Assembly (NCBI GenBank): GCA_034431495.1
Contig: DAOUDB010000094.1
Coordinates: 1 to 14,265 of the forward strand
Reading direction: 5' to 3'
Length of the DNA: 14,265 nucleotides
Source: Roseilinea sp034431495
GTDB lineage: Bacteria; Chloroflexota; Anaerolineae; J036; Brachytrichaceae
Under the pieces are notes generated by a model that saw only the letters and a list, made by a program, of their open reading frames with translations, was not told the origin of the DNA and ran no database searches. A program made the position numbers and the translations under genes. Numbering within the stretch: position 1 is the stretch's first letter; each line of letters opens with the position of its first letter. This document shows, one piece after another, positions 7,230-13,985 of this stretch.

Positions 7230-8918
7230 CTATCGCTCGATGCTTCTCACCGCGCTCCAGTCTGGGATGATGACGCCCTGGCCTGTGAACACCAGGCCGG
7301 TCACGTAGGGCTTCACCATGGCGTTCGCATTCGGTGAGAACAACGGCAGCCAGCCGACCTCCTGCACGGCAATTTGCTCAGCCTTGTTGTAGAGGTTCAG
7401 GCGCTGCACCGCGTCGCCGACTTCGACATCAGCCTGGTCCACCAGTCGGTCGAACTCGGCGTTGGAAAAGTGGCCGTTGTTATTACCGACGCCGGTGCGC
7501 AATTGCTGGCTAAGCCAGTTCTGCGGGTCGGGATAATCAGCGCCCCACACGCTGTAGTACATGTGCAGGCCGTTAGCCGGATCGTTGTAGGTATCGGTCA
7601 GGCGCTGGCTGAATGTTTGAAGTTCCAACGGCTCGAGCGCGACATCGATACCGAGCACAGTCTTCCACTGTTGGGCAATGAACTGCACGACCTTTTCGTT
7701 ATCGCCCTCGATGGCATATGCAAGACTGATCTTCTGAGCAGGATCAACGCCGGCTTCGGCCCACAACTGCCTGGCAAGATCAGGATCGAAGCCCAGGCCG
7801 CGCACCGGCAACTCCGAACCGGGGATGCCTCCTGGCAGAATGCGATCCTGCACACGCACGGCAGCCTCTCCGAGCAGCAGCACCAGCTGTGCCTTGTCGA
7901 TGGCGCGCGCCAAGGCCTGGCGCGCCTTAGCATTGTTAAACGGCGTGCGCATGTTGTTGAAGCCGATGTATCGCACAACGAACTGCGGCGCGCTCTTGAA
8001 ATCCGGCAGGTCTTTGACCTGCGGCACGAATTGAGAGGGAATGGGCGCCTGGCCAAATGAGCCGATCACATCCACCAGGCCGGTCTGATAATCGTTGAAG
8101 GCAGTCACCGAACCTTGATCGCCGCCATAGAAGATCAGCTCGACCTGCTTGAACTGAGTCGGTGGGCCAGGCCAGTAATAGGGGTTGGGTGTCAGCACCA
8201 GGCGTTGGTTGGGAATCCATTCCTGCAACACAAATGGGCCGGTACCGACCGGCTTTTGATACCAGGTGTCGCCGCCCTCGGTGACATTCTTCTTGCTCAG
8301 AATGTAGCCGGTGATGAAGTTGAGCTGATAGAGGAAATAGGCGGAGGGTTGCGCAAGCCTGATCTGAACCGTTTCAGGGTCAAGCGCAGAAACGCCGGCA
8401 AGCGACTCCGCCTTGCCATCAATGAAATCCTGAGCGCCGAAGATATTGCTGAGATAGAATGCGCCGTTTCCCCCGCCGGTGCGCGGATCGAGTGAACGGC
8501 TGATGGAGAACACGACATCGTCGGCCGTCACTGGACTGCCGTCGCTGAATCGCAGACCGGGCCGCAGTTTGAATGTGTATGTCTTGCTGTCTTCGCTAAC
8601 GGTCCAGTTTACGGCGCCATCGGGTTTGATGCGCAACTGGGCGTCGAGTTGGACAAGCCCTCGGAAAATCAAGCCGGCGGCAAACGCCACCTGCGCGTCG
8701 CTGATGCGGGCCGGGTCGAGCGTGCTCGGCTCATTGATGCCCTCCAATGCCCAGCGCAACACCTGCGCGCCGGCCATTGGCTGGGGCGTCACCTCAGTGG
8801 ATCTCTCGACGATCTGGGTTTCTTTGATAATCGTGGTCTCGACAACTTTGACGGGCGCGCAGGCGCTCACCAACAACGTCAGCGCTGCCAGGCTGGACAG
8901 CATACCAATCTTGCGCAT
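7230..8918 (-). CDS. Extracellular solute-binding lipoprotein, peptide/nickel family 5 (SBP_bac_5)
   Basis: Surface lipoprotein that captures peptides or similar solutes for the DppB/DppC-type permeases downstream; 562 residues. The signal peptide MRKIGMLSSLAALTLLVSAC has a lipobox VSAC with the lipid-carrying cysteine at residue 20, followed by a linker rich in V, E and T. Family features: LDPARISDAQVAFAAGLIFRGLVQLD near the N-terminus, WTVSEDSKTYTFKLRPGLRFSDGSPVTADDVVFSISR, and GTGPFVLQEWIPNQRLVLTPNPYYW. The ATG at 8916-8918 is supported by AGGAGG at 8923-8928, 4 nt away, and by the signal peptide starting there; the longer open frame to 8951 is rejected. The ligand cannot be read from the sequence. 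Confidence 0.93.
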   Translation of the reverse strand: MRKIGMLSSLAALTLLVSACAPVKVVETTIIKETQIVERSTEVTPQPMAGAQVLRWALEGINEPSTLDPARISDAQVAFAAGLIFRGLVQLDAQLRIKPDGAVNWTVSEDSKTYTFKLRPGLRFSDGSPVTADDVVFSISRSLDPRTGGGNGAFYLSNIFGAQDFIDGKAESLAGVSALDPETVQIRLAQPSAYFLYQLNFITGYILSKKNVTEGGDTWYQKPVGTGPFVLQEWIPNQRLVLTPNPYYWPGPPTQFKQVELIFYGGDQGSVTAFNDYQTGLVDVIGSFGQAPIPSQFVPQVKDLPDFKSAPQFVVRYIGFNNMRTPFNNAKARQALARAIDKAQLVLLLGEAAVRVQDRILPGGIPGSELPVRGLGFDPDLARQLWAEAGVDPAQKISLAYAIEGDNEKVVQFIAQQWKTVLGIDVALEPLELQTFSQRLTDTYNDPANGLHMYYSVWGADYPDPQNWLSQQLRTGVGNNNGHFSNAEFDRLVDQADVEVGDAVQRLNLYNKAEQIAVQEVGWLPLFSPNANAMVKPYVTGLVFTGQGVIIPDWSAVRSIER

Positions 8919-9067
8919 TACTCCTCCTATAGGCGCACAAAGCAGATACACAAAGATACGATCGTGCGCTCGCAGTGATTACAGATCATGCGCAGTCCTG
9001 CGGGCGGGGTCTATATTAGCACGAGAGAGCAGGCGCGCGGCAAGCCTCTGCCTGGTGTAACCGGCCT
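8919..9067. other. Intergenic region between FemX-like and binding-protein genes
   Basis: 149 bp without a gene. It must hold the promoter of the binding-protein gene unless that is read through from upstream. Weak candidate -10 boxes (TAATAT/TATAGA on the minus strand near 9010-9017) lack a well-placed -35 box. No convincing terminator is visible. Confidence 0.4.
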
Positions 9068-10069
9068 TTAGCGCCCACCGGCAGACCGATACAACCGCAG
9101 CGAGAGACGATATAGCAAGCGCGAGGGGGCGTAATCCCAGGCGCCAAGCCCCTCCACAAATTGCGCGCCGAACCCTTCTTTGAAGCGATACACGCCCCAC
9201 AGCGGATCAGACTCATCGAGTCGCTCTGGCGCGCCCCACCAGTCGTACACGCGGCAGCCGTGGTCGCGCGCCCAGCGCATAGCGGTCCATTGCAACAGGT
9301 GGTTCGGCATATACTCGCGGCCCTGTGAGCGCGACATCCCATAGAAATACCAAGCGCGATCCGCAAACGTAAAGAGGAGCAGGCCGGCCAGTGCTTCTCC
9401 GTCGCGCTCGGCAATGAAACCGGTCGCATTCATCGCGCGCCAGGCATCGGCGTAATAGGGCTGTTCACGGATGATGAAGCCATCGCGCGCGCCTGTCTCG
9501 GCGTACATGCGGTACAACAGGGCTTCATCGTCCGGCCGGGCAATCCTCACCGTGACGCCGCGCTTCTCGGCCAGCCGGATGTTGTAGCGCCACTTTGGCT
9601 TCATGCGGGCCAGCAGTTCATCATCGCTGCCGCGCAAGTCGGTGTGGGCCGTGTTCCGGAACTGAACCTGGCTGGGAGAGAGAAACCATGCGCGGCGGCG
9701 CAGCATGTCACGCGCCTGACTCAAGCCAAAGGCCGGCGACCACGGATCGCCGTCCAGCTTGACCCACACAGCCCGCTGCGCGCGCGCCTGATGCTCCAGC
9801 CATTCGAGCGCCCTGTTGTAGCAAAGCGGATCAGCCACCGTGACCGGCCCTTTTGGGGCATACAGCGCGCACAATGGGCCAATCTCCCGCCGCAGCAACT
9901 GGACAAGCGCGTTGGGCATGCCGTCGTCGCCCACCAGCGCATAGCGCTGCGCCGACCAGCCCCACCGGGTTTTGAAGTCGCCCCATTCCCACGACTGCAA
10001 CACATGTGGGTGTTCAAAATGGCGCAGCGCGTCGTTCCAGGTAGTGGAGTCGGAGATGCGTTGCCACAT
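9068..10069 (-). CDS. FemA/B/X family aminoacyltransferase (lipid II interpeptide bridge formation)
   Basis: Cytoplasmic enzyme of the FemABX family, which moves amino acids from aminoacyl-tRNA onto the stem peptide of lipid II to build peptidoglycan cross-bridges; 333 residues. Family landmarks in order: LQSWEWGDFKTRWGW (24-38), YAPKGPV (70-76), MKPKWRYNIRLAEKRGVTV (156-174, the central helix motif), YRMYAETGARDGF (186-198), WYFYGMSRSQGREYMPNHLLQWTAMRWA (240-267), YDWWGAPER (275-283), and VYRFKEGFGAQFVEGLGAWDY (293-313). The whole chain is two GNAT-like halves. The start is ATG at 10067-10069, with no clear Shine-Dalgarno. It lies downstream of the ribosomal-protein terminator, so it needs its own promoter or read-through. 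The amino acid added is unknown. Confidence 0.88.
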   Translation of the reverse strand: MWQRISDSTTWNDALRHFEHPHVLQSWEWGDFKTRWGWSAQRYALVGDDGMPNALVQLLRREIGPLCALYAPKGPVTVADPLCYNRALEWLEHQARAQRAVWVKLDGDPWSPAFGLSQARDMLRRRAWFLSPSQVQFRNTAHTDLRGSDDELLARMKPKWRYNIRLAEKRGVTVRIARPDDEALLYRMYAETGARDGFIIREQPYYADAWRAMNATGFIAERDGEALAGLLLFTFADRAWYFYGMSRSQGREYMPNHLLQWTAMRWARDHGCRVYDWWGAPERLDESDPLWGVYRFKEGFGAQFVEGLGAWDYAPSRLLYRLSLRLYRSAGGR

Positions 10070-10120
10070 GATCTGCGTTCAGTCGCCAGCGCTCAGGACT
10101 GGATGATATACCGCTCCAGG

Positions 10121-10166
10121 CGCAATAAACAAGCCGCCAGGGCAAGGTGACTTGACTCCTGGCGGC
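10121..10166 (-). terminator. Intrinsic terminator after rplL
   Basis: GCCGCCAGG (10133-10141) and CCTGGCGGC (10158-10166) form a perfect 9-bp stem with a 16-nt loop. In the minus-strand transcript it is followed by the T-rich TTGTTTATTGCG. It closes the rplJ-rplL transcript before the FemX-like gene. Confidence 0.8.
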
Positions 10167-10202
10167 CTGGAATTGCGCACGGGACGGATAGTCGCCGGCC
10201 AA

Positions 10203-10580
10203 CTACTTGATCGTGACCTTGGCGCCGACCTCTTCGAGCTTCTTCTTAGTGTCCTCGGCAGTCGCCTTGGCCACGCCAGTCTGCACAGTGGACTTCGGCG
10301 CTTCGACCAGATCCTTGGCTTCCTTCAAGCCGAGATTGGTGATGGCACGCACCACTTTGATGACCTCGATCTTCTTGGGGCCGATGTCCTCGAGAATGAC
10401 ATCGAACTCAGTTTTCTCTTCGACGGGGGCGGCTGCGGGCGCTGCCGCCGGGCCGGCCATCATCACCGGAGCAGCCGCTGCGGTCACACCCCACTTCTCT
10501 TCGAGCATCTTTTTCAACTCGGCTGCTTCGAGCAGAGTCAGGCTGCTCAGTTGTTCAACAATTGCGTTCAGGTCTGCCAT
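10203..10580 (-). CDS. rplL: 50S ribosomal protein L7/L12
   Basis: Stalk protein of the large ribosomal subunit that recruits translation factors; 125 residues, the normal length. N-terminal dimerisation region MADLNAIVEQLSSLTLLEAAELKKMLEEKWGV, an Ala/Pro/Met-rich hinge (about 37-57), then the C-terminal domain EEKTEFDVILEDIGPKKIEVIKVVRAITNLGLKEAKDLVE and the end EEVGAKVTIK. The ATG at 10578-10580 is fixed by GGAGG at 10589-10593 with an 8-nt spacer and by the conserved N-terminus; the open frame extends five codons further without support. It follows rplJ after 72 bp containing a heptamer array and precedes a strong terminator. Confidence 0.98.
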   Translation of the reverse strand: MADLNAIVEQLSSLTLLEAAELKKMLEEKWGVTAAAAPVMMAGPAAAPAAAPVEEKTEFDVILEDIGPKKIEVIKVVRAITNLGLKEAKDLVEAPKSTVQTGVAKATAEDTKKKLEEVGAKVTIK

Positions 10581-10609
10581 TTTGGTTTCCTCCAAAGGTT
10601 CGGATCAGA

Positions 10610-10644
10610 TATTGGGTATTGGGTATTCCGTATTGCGTATCGGG
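10610..10644 (+). repeat. Five-unit heptamer array TATTSSG in the rplJ-rplL gap
   Basis: Five consecutive 7-bp units: TATTGGG, TATTGGG, TATTCCG, TATTGCG, TATCGGG. It fills half the 72-bp gap. Unlike the other arrays in this cluster no inverted partner is seen. Confidence 0.8.
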
Positions 10645-10652
10645 GGCGCCGA

Positions 10653-11198
10653 TCATGCTGAAGCCGGCTCACCGGCCGGCTGTTCCTTGTCGATCTTCGC
10701 CTGCAAGGCGTACATCAGACTGCCCACCGCGGCGTTGAGCGCGCCGACCAGGCCAGATGCCGGCGAGGAGATCAGGCCAATGATCTGGGCGCGGAGCGTC
10801 TCGAGCGGCGGCATGGTTGCCAGTTCTTTGACGCGCTGAGCGTCCAGGGCCGCGCCAGCCAGGATGGCGCCAACGACTGTGAGCTTGTCCAGGTCGTCGG
10901 CCAGTTGCTGAATCGCCTTAGCTGCCGCCGGCGGGTCGCCGAAGCAAAAGCTCACCGCCGTCGCCCCGGCCAGCCACTCATCCGGCACCTGGTAGCCGGC
11001 CTCCTTGAACGTGCGCGCGATCAAGGTGTTCTTGGTCACGTGAAACTCAGCTTGTGCTGCGCGCGCCGCGCCACGCACCTTGTTGAGCTGGGGCATGTTC
11101 AAGCCGCCATACCGGGTGATAATCACAGCCTGGCTCTTGCCGAGCAACTCCTTGTAGTTGCTCAGCATGTCCTCTTTCTTCTGCTTTGATATTGCCAA
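10653..11198 (-). CDS. rplJ: 50S ribosomal protein L10, TTG start
   Basis: Base of the ribosomal stalk, binding 23S rRNA and the L7/L12 dimers, and autoregulator of its own operon through the L10 leader; 181 residues. The N-terminal MAISKQKKEDMLSNYKELLGKSQAVIITRYGGL is typical, followed by RGAARAAQAEFHVTKNTLIARTF and a C-terminal helix for L12 binding. The start codon is TTG at 11196-11198. The alternative ATG ten codons later would remove the conserved N-terminus and lose the perfect Shine-Dalgarno at 11205-11214. It is preceded by a 240-bp leader region. Confidence 0.96.
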   Translation of the reverse strand: MAISKQKKEDMLSNYKELLGKSQAVIITRYGGLNMPQLNKVRGAARAAQAEFHVTKNTLIARTFKEAGYQVPDEWLAGATAVSFCFGDPPAAAKAIQQLADDLDKLTVVGAILAGAALDAQRVKELATMPPLETLRAQIIGLISSPASGLVGALNAAVGSLMYALQAKIDKEQPAGEPASA

Positions 11199-11204
11199 GG
11201 TATT

Positions 11205-11214
11205 TCACCTCCTT
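11205..11214 (-). promoter_or_regulatory. Ten-base ribosome binding site of rplJ
   Basis: The minus strand reads AAGGAGGTGA, full complementarity to the 16S rRNA 3' end, with 6 nt between it and the TTG. It decides the non-ATG start and compensates for it. Confidence 0.85.
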
Positions 11215-11252
11215 CGAAACATGGGAACGGTCAATGCCGTTACAGCCATCAT

Positions 11253-11290
11253 GCAACAAAAAGCGCCTCGACGGGTGAAGGTCGAGGCGC
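11253..11290 (-). terminator. Attenuator terminator in the L10 leader
   Basis: GCGCCTCGAC (11263-11272) and GTCGAGGCGC (11281-11290) form a perfect 10-bp stem with an 8-nt loop. The minus-strand transcript continues with TTTTTGTTGC. It lies 55 nt upstream of the rplJ start inside the leader, so it is an attenuator rather than an operon end. Confidence 0.88.
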
Positions 11291-11409
11291 TCAAACTCGG
11301 CGCATACGAGCGGCGACATCGCACCGCGCGCTCAAGACCTCACCTCGACAGGCATTCGATTAAGCCCCGCGCATCCAGGGCGCCTGTGGTCACCGGCGAG
11401 TGACAACGA
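11253..11409 (-). ncRNA. L10 ribosomal protein leader (cis-regulatory RNA)
   Basis: Leader RNA bound by L10(L12)4 that shuts down rplJL when L10 is in excess. In transcript order it shows ACAGGCGCC, then GGGGCTTAATCGAATG, then CCTGTCGAGGTGAGGTC (between about 11381 and 11335), which matches the consensus CAGG...TTAAT...CCTGYCGAGG of the L10 leader. CAGG pairs with CCTG. The attenuator hairpin follows. The 5' end is set from the predicted promoter at 11416-11421 and the 3' end from the T-run, so the ends are approximate. Identification is from remembered family consensus. Confidence 0.8.
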
Positions 11410-11415
11410 GCTGGG

Positions 11416-11444
11416 ATTATATCTCAGTTGCGAGTCTATCAGGC
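11416..11444 (-). promoter_or_regulatory. Promoter of the L10 leader - rplJL transcript
   Basis: The minus strand has a perfect -10 box TATAAT (plus-strand ATTATA, 11416-11421). With a 17-bp spacer the -35 position falls on GCCTGA (11439-11444), overlapping the end of rplA, and is weak. The start would be near 11409, just ahead of the leader structure. Confidence 0.55.
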
Positions 11445-12134
11445 GCCGGCGTCCACGCGAATGCCGGGGCCCATAGTCGACGTCACAGTAACGCGACGCA
11501 AGTAGTTGCCCTTGGCGCCGGAAGGCTTGGCCTTCTTCACGGCGTCGAGAAATGCATTCAGGTTCTCAACGAGGCTCTGGTTGGGGAAGCTGGCCTTGCC
11601 AACCGGCACGTGCAGGTTGCCCGTCTTGTCGAGGCGGAATTCCACGCGGCCGGCGCGCGCTTCTTTGATCACGCGCGGGATGTCTCCCGCAGGAGCTACT
11701 GTGCCTGCCTTTGGGTTCGGCATCAGACCGCGCGGGCCAAGCACCTTGCCCAGCCGGCCAACCCGGCCCATCATATCGGGCGTGGCAATGGCAACATCAA
11801 AGTCCGTCCAGCCGTCCTGAATCTTCTTGATCCACTCATCCGTGTCGGCTACGTAGTCTGCGCCGGCTTCCTGAGCCAGACGGGCGCCTTCGCCCTGCGC
11901 AAACACAAGGATGCGAACAGTCTTGCCCAGTCCATTTGGCAACACAACCACGCCGCGCACTTGTTGATCCGCCTGCCGCGGGTCGACGCCAAGGCGCACA
12001 TGACACTCCACCGTCGCGTCGAACTTGGCGAAGTTGGTTTCCTTCACCAGACCGATGGCCTCGTCAACCGAATAGTTCTTCAGTCGATCCACTTTGGCTG
12101 CGGCCGCCTTGTACTTCTTTCCGTCTTTGGACAT
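11439..12134 (-). CDS. rplA: 50S ribosomal protein L1
   Basis: Protein of the L1 stalk that binds 23S rRNA and moves deacylated tRNA out of the E site; usually also a translational repressor of rplK-rplA. 231 residues, the normal length. Landmarks: KYKAAAAKVDRLKNYSVDEAIGLVKETNFAKFDATVE near the start, VVVLPNGLGKTVRILVFAQGE, MMGRVGRLGKVLGPRGLMPNPKAGTV (the signature), and GKASFPNQSLVENLNAFLDAV. The ATG at 12132-12134 is preceded by AAGGAGC with a short spacer. It follows rplK after a 119-bp gap containing a large heptamer palindrome. Confidence 0.98.
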   Translation of the reverse strand: MSKDGKKYKAAAAKVDRLKNYSVDEAIGLVKETNFAKFDATVECHVRLGVDPRQADQQVRGVVVLPNGLGKTVRILVFAQGEGARLAQEAGADYVADTDEWIKKIQDGWTDFDVAIATPDMMGRVGRLGKVLGPRGLMPNPKAGTVAPAGDIPRVIKEARAGRVEFRLDKTGNLHVPVGKASFPNQSLVENLNAFLDAVKKAKPSGAKGNYLRRVTVTSTMGPGIRVDAGA

Positions 12135-12178
12135 ATTGCTCCTTGTGGTCTTAGCGAGAGTTCACTCTCCCACATCTC

Positions 12179-12267
12179 GATTTGCGATTTTGGATTTCTG
12201 ATTGGGGATTGGCGCGCGCCGCTGCCGCGTCAGCAATCCAAAATCGGAAATCGTCAATCCGAAATCT
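12179..12267. repeat. Inverted heptamer arrays (GATTNNN) in the rplK-rplA gap
   Basis: Left arm, 12179-12213: five units GATTTGC, GATTTTG, GATTTCT, GATTGGG, GATTGGC. Loop of 19 nt. Right arm, 12233-12267: five units which on the minus strand read AGATTTC, GGATTGA, CGATTTC, CGATTTT, GGATTGC. CGATTTTGGATT occurs in both arms in opposite orientation. The right arm enters the rplK coding end at 12254. An 18-nt stretch (12235-12252) is identical to 14121-14138 beside tuf. Confidence 0.85.
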
Positions 12268-12679
12268 CGACGCCCATGCTGCGCGCGGTGCCCATCACTT
12301 GCAGCATGGCGCCTTCAATATCAATCGCGTTCAGGTCGCGCATTTTCTGCTCGGCGATCTCGCGCACCTGGGCTTTGGTAATCTTGCCCACTTTGTTGCG
12401 ATTGGGGACACCGGAACCTTTTTCAACGCCGGCCGCCTTGCGGATCAACTGGGCCGTCGGCGGCGTGCGCAACACGAACGTGAACGAGTTGTCGCTGAAC
12501 ACGGTGATCTCGGCAGGAATGATGTTGCCGACCATGTTTGCGGTTCGCGCGTTATACTCTTTGCAGAACGCCATGAGGTTGATGCCGTGCGGCGCCAGTG
12601 ACGGGCCGATGGGGGGCGTCGGGCTAGCTTTGCCGGCCTCAATCTGGATGCGAACCTGTGCTTTGACTTTCTTTGCCAT
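12254..12679 (-). CDS. rplK: 50S ribosomal protein L11
   Basis: Protein of the GTPase-associated centre, binding 23S rRNA next to the stalk; 141 residues, the usual length. Start AKKVKAQVRIQIEAGKASPTPPIGPSLAPHGINLMAFCKEYN includes the proline-rich N-terminal domain motif; the C-terminal RNA-binding domain has VPNRNKVGKITKAQVREIAEQKMRDLNAIDIEGAMLQVMGTARSMGV. The last residues EISD and the TGA are encoded by the inverted heptamer repeat. The ATG at 12677-12679 has GAGGT about 7 nt upstream. Confidence 0.98.
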   Translation of the reverse strand: MAKKVKAQVRIQIEAGKASPTPPIGPSLAPHGINLMAFCKEYNARTANMVGNIIPAEITVFSDNSFTFVLRTPPTAQLIRKAAGVEKGSGVPNRNKVGKITKAQVREIAEQKMRDLNAIDIEGAMLQVMGTARSMGVEISD

Positions 12680-12689
12680 TGTCAGACCT

Positions 12690-12779
12690 CAGTAGTCAGT
12701 CGTCAGTCGTCAGTCGTCAGTCGTCAAATTCGAGATGGCAAGCATAGCCCGGCTGCTGATGACTGAAGACTGACGGCTT
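12690..12779. repeat. Inverted heptamer arrays (CAGTCGT) in the nusG-rplK gap
   Basis: Left arm, 12690-12724: CAGTAGT followed by four CAGTCGT units. Loop 12725-12751. Right arm, 12752-12779: four units which on the minus strand read AAGCCGT, CAGTCTT, CAGTCAT, CAGCAGC. The array fills most of the 108-bp gap and leaves little room for a promoter or the L1 operator expected before rplK. Confidence 0.82.
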
Positions 12780-12787
12780 CCGAAAAA

Positions 12788-13564
12788 TCACATTCTCTCC
12801 ACCTGGAGGAAATCCAATTCGACCGGCGTCTCGCGCCCGAAGAAAGACACGAGCACAGTGACTTTGGCGCGCTCGGTGTCGATTTTATCGACCATGCCCA
12901 TGAAATCGGCGAATGGGCCGTCGGTGATGCGCACTTTCTGGCCGGTGCGGAAGCTGACACGCAGTTTGGGCGCTTCGGCCTCCATGCGGCGCATAATCTG
13001 GTTGACTTCCTGCTCGGTCAGCGCAGTTGGCTTGTTGCCCATACCGACGAAACGCGTCACACCCGGCGTTGCGCGAACCACATTCAGCACCCGCTCGTTA
13101 AGCTTCATCTTCACCAGGATGTAGCCGGGGAAGACCCGCTTCTCGACCGTGCGACGCTTGCCGTCACGGACTTCCATCTCTTCCTCGGTCGGGACGACGA
13201 CCTGCAGAATCTCGTTCTGCATGCCCATCGACTCAACTCGCTGCTCTAGGTTGTGCTTGACCTTGTTCTCGTAGCCCGAATAGCAATGCACAACGTACCA
13301 CTGGGGAGCATCTGCATCGTCTTCGGGTCGCGGCTCCGTGGAACTGTCGCCAGAATCTACAGAATCGCCTTCCGCATAATCGTCTGCGCCGGCCTCGCCG
13401 CCAAAACCGCCGGCCGTGTCAACAGCGCCGATGAGCGGGCCTTTCACAGGCTCATTGCCGATATATTCAATCCCGGAATGGGTCTGGCCAGCCGTTTCCC
13501 CGGCTTCTTCCAGGTCGGGGGTTTCGAACTCGTCTTGTTCAGACCCCAGCCTATTTTCGATCAC
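12788..13564 (-). CDS. nusG: Transcription termination/antitermination protein NusG with long acidic N-terminal extension
   Basis: RNA polymerase-associated elongation factor. The NGN domain starts at QWYVVHCYSGYENKVKHNLEQRVESMG (about 88-114) and continues through EKRVFPGYILVKM and ATPGVTRFVG. The KOW domain is GQKVRITDGPFADFMGMVDKIDTERAKVTVLVSFFGRETPVELDFLQVERM (208-258). About 86 residues precede the NGN; they are rich in D, E and G, look disordered, and make this protein 258 residues against about 180 in Escherichia coli. The start is GTG at 13562-13564, with AGGAG at 13573-13577, 8 nt away. An ATG just upstream reads ATG TCG TGA out of frame and is not the start. It lies 27 bp after secE. 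Confidence 0.96.
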   Translation of the reverse strand: MIENRLGSEQDEFETPDLEEAGETAGQTHSGIEYIGNEPVKGPLIGAVDTAGGFGGEAGADDYAEGDSVDSGDSSTEPRPEDDADAPQWYVVHCYSGYENKVKHNLEQRVESMGMQNEILQVVVPTEEEMEVRDGKRRTVEKRVFPGYILVKMKLNERVLNVVRATPGVTRFVGMGNKPTALTEQEVNQIMRRMEAEAPKLRVSFRTGQKVRITDGPFADFMGMVDKIDTERAKVTVLVSFFGRETPVELDFLQVERM

Positions 13565-13591
13565 GACATGGTCTCCTGCGCCGGCGCGACC

Positions 13592-13912
13592 CTAGCGATC
13601 GCGGCTGGCGAATAGAACGGTCGCGGCGATCGCCAGCACAATGACGACCGCAACTGCCACAGCGACCAGACTCGGCTCTGGGCTGAGAATACCGAAGAAC
13701 ATCTGTTCGAAGCCGAAGTCGAACAAGCCAAGGAGCAGCGACATTGCAAAGGTGACTGCCAGTACCACGATGGTGAGATTGCGCACCTGCTGTCGAGTAG
13801 GCCATTTGACCTTGGTCAATTCGGCCCAGGTATCGATCAGATACTCGCGAACAGGAGCAAGCCACACAGCCAGGCGTGATGGCTTTTTCTCAGCGATTTG
13901 TTGATTTGACAT
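13592..13912 (-). CDS. secE: Preprotein translocase subunit SecE, with an extra C-terminal TM segment
   Basis: Essential small subunit of the SecYEG protein channel, 106 residues. The conserved core is REYLIDTWAELTKVKWPTRQQVRNLTIVVLAVTFAMSLLLGLFDFGFEQMF: an amphipathic cytoplasmic helix (about 20-40), the WPTR motif (37-40) and the conserved TM helix (47-66). After this the protein continues with a second strongly hydrophobic stretch (about 82-102, Val/Ala/Ile only) and ends FASRDR. Single-helix SecE proteins normally stop soon after the core TM. The ATG at 13910-13912 begins MSNQQI; AAGAG upstream is a modest ribosome site. The frame is open nine codons further, through the palindrome, and I reject that extension. 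Confidence 0.92.
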   Translation of the reverse strand: MSNQQIAEKKPSRLAVWLAPVREYLIDTWAELTKVKWPTRQQVRNLTIVVLAVTFAMSLLLGLFDFGFEQMFFGILSPEPSLVAVAVAVVIVLAIAATVLFASRDR

Positions 13913-13927
13913 AGCTCTTACACCGCA

Positions 13928-13970
13928 GTAGGGGCGCAATGATACGGCACATTGCCGGTTGCGCCCCTAC
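13928..13970. repeat. Perfect 12-bp palindromic repeat between tRNA-Trp and secE
   Basis: GTAGGGGCGCAA (13928-13939) and TTGCGCCCCTAC (13959-13970) are perfect inverted repeats. The 19-nt loop holds a second perfect stem CGGCA/TGCCG (13945-13949 and 13953-13957). No T-run follows on either strand. The GTAGGGGCGCA...TGCGCCCCTAC form resembles REP/MITE-like elements of Chloroflexota and cyanobacteria (recalled, not searched). It could protect or process the transcript between tRNA and mRNA. Confidence 0.75.
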
Positions 13971-13985
13971 ACTGTCTTGTGAAGG

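Noticed and set aside
11400..12695. Long plus-strand open frame (431 codons) opposite rplA and rplK
   Set aside because: It lies antisense to two secure ribosomal protein genes, crosses their gap and repeat, and shows no recognisable domain; a shadow of G+C-rich codon bias.
12690..12779. Possible CRISPR array
   Set aside because: The units are 7 bp, contiguous, with no spacers, and the second half is inverted.
13567..13575. ATG TCG TGA mini-frame just before nusG
   Set aside because: Two codons only, and its stop overlaps the nusG GTG; too short to call a regulatory leader peptide.
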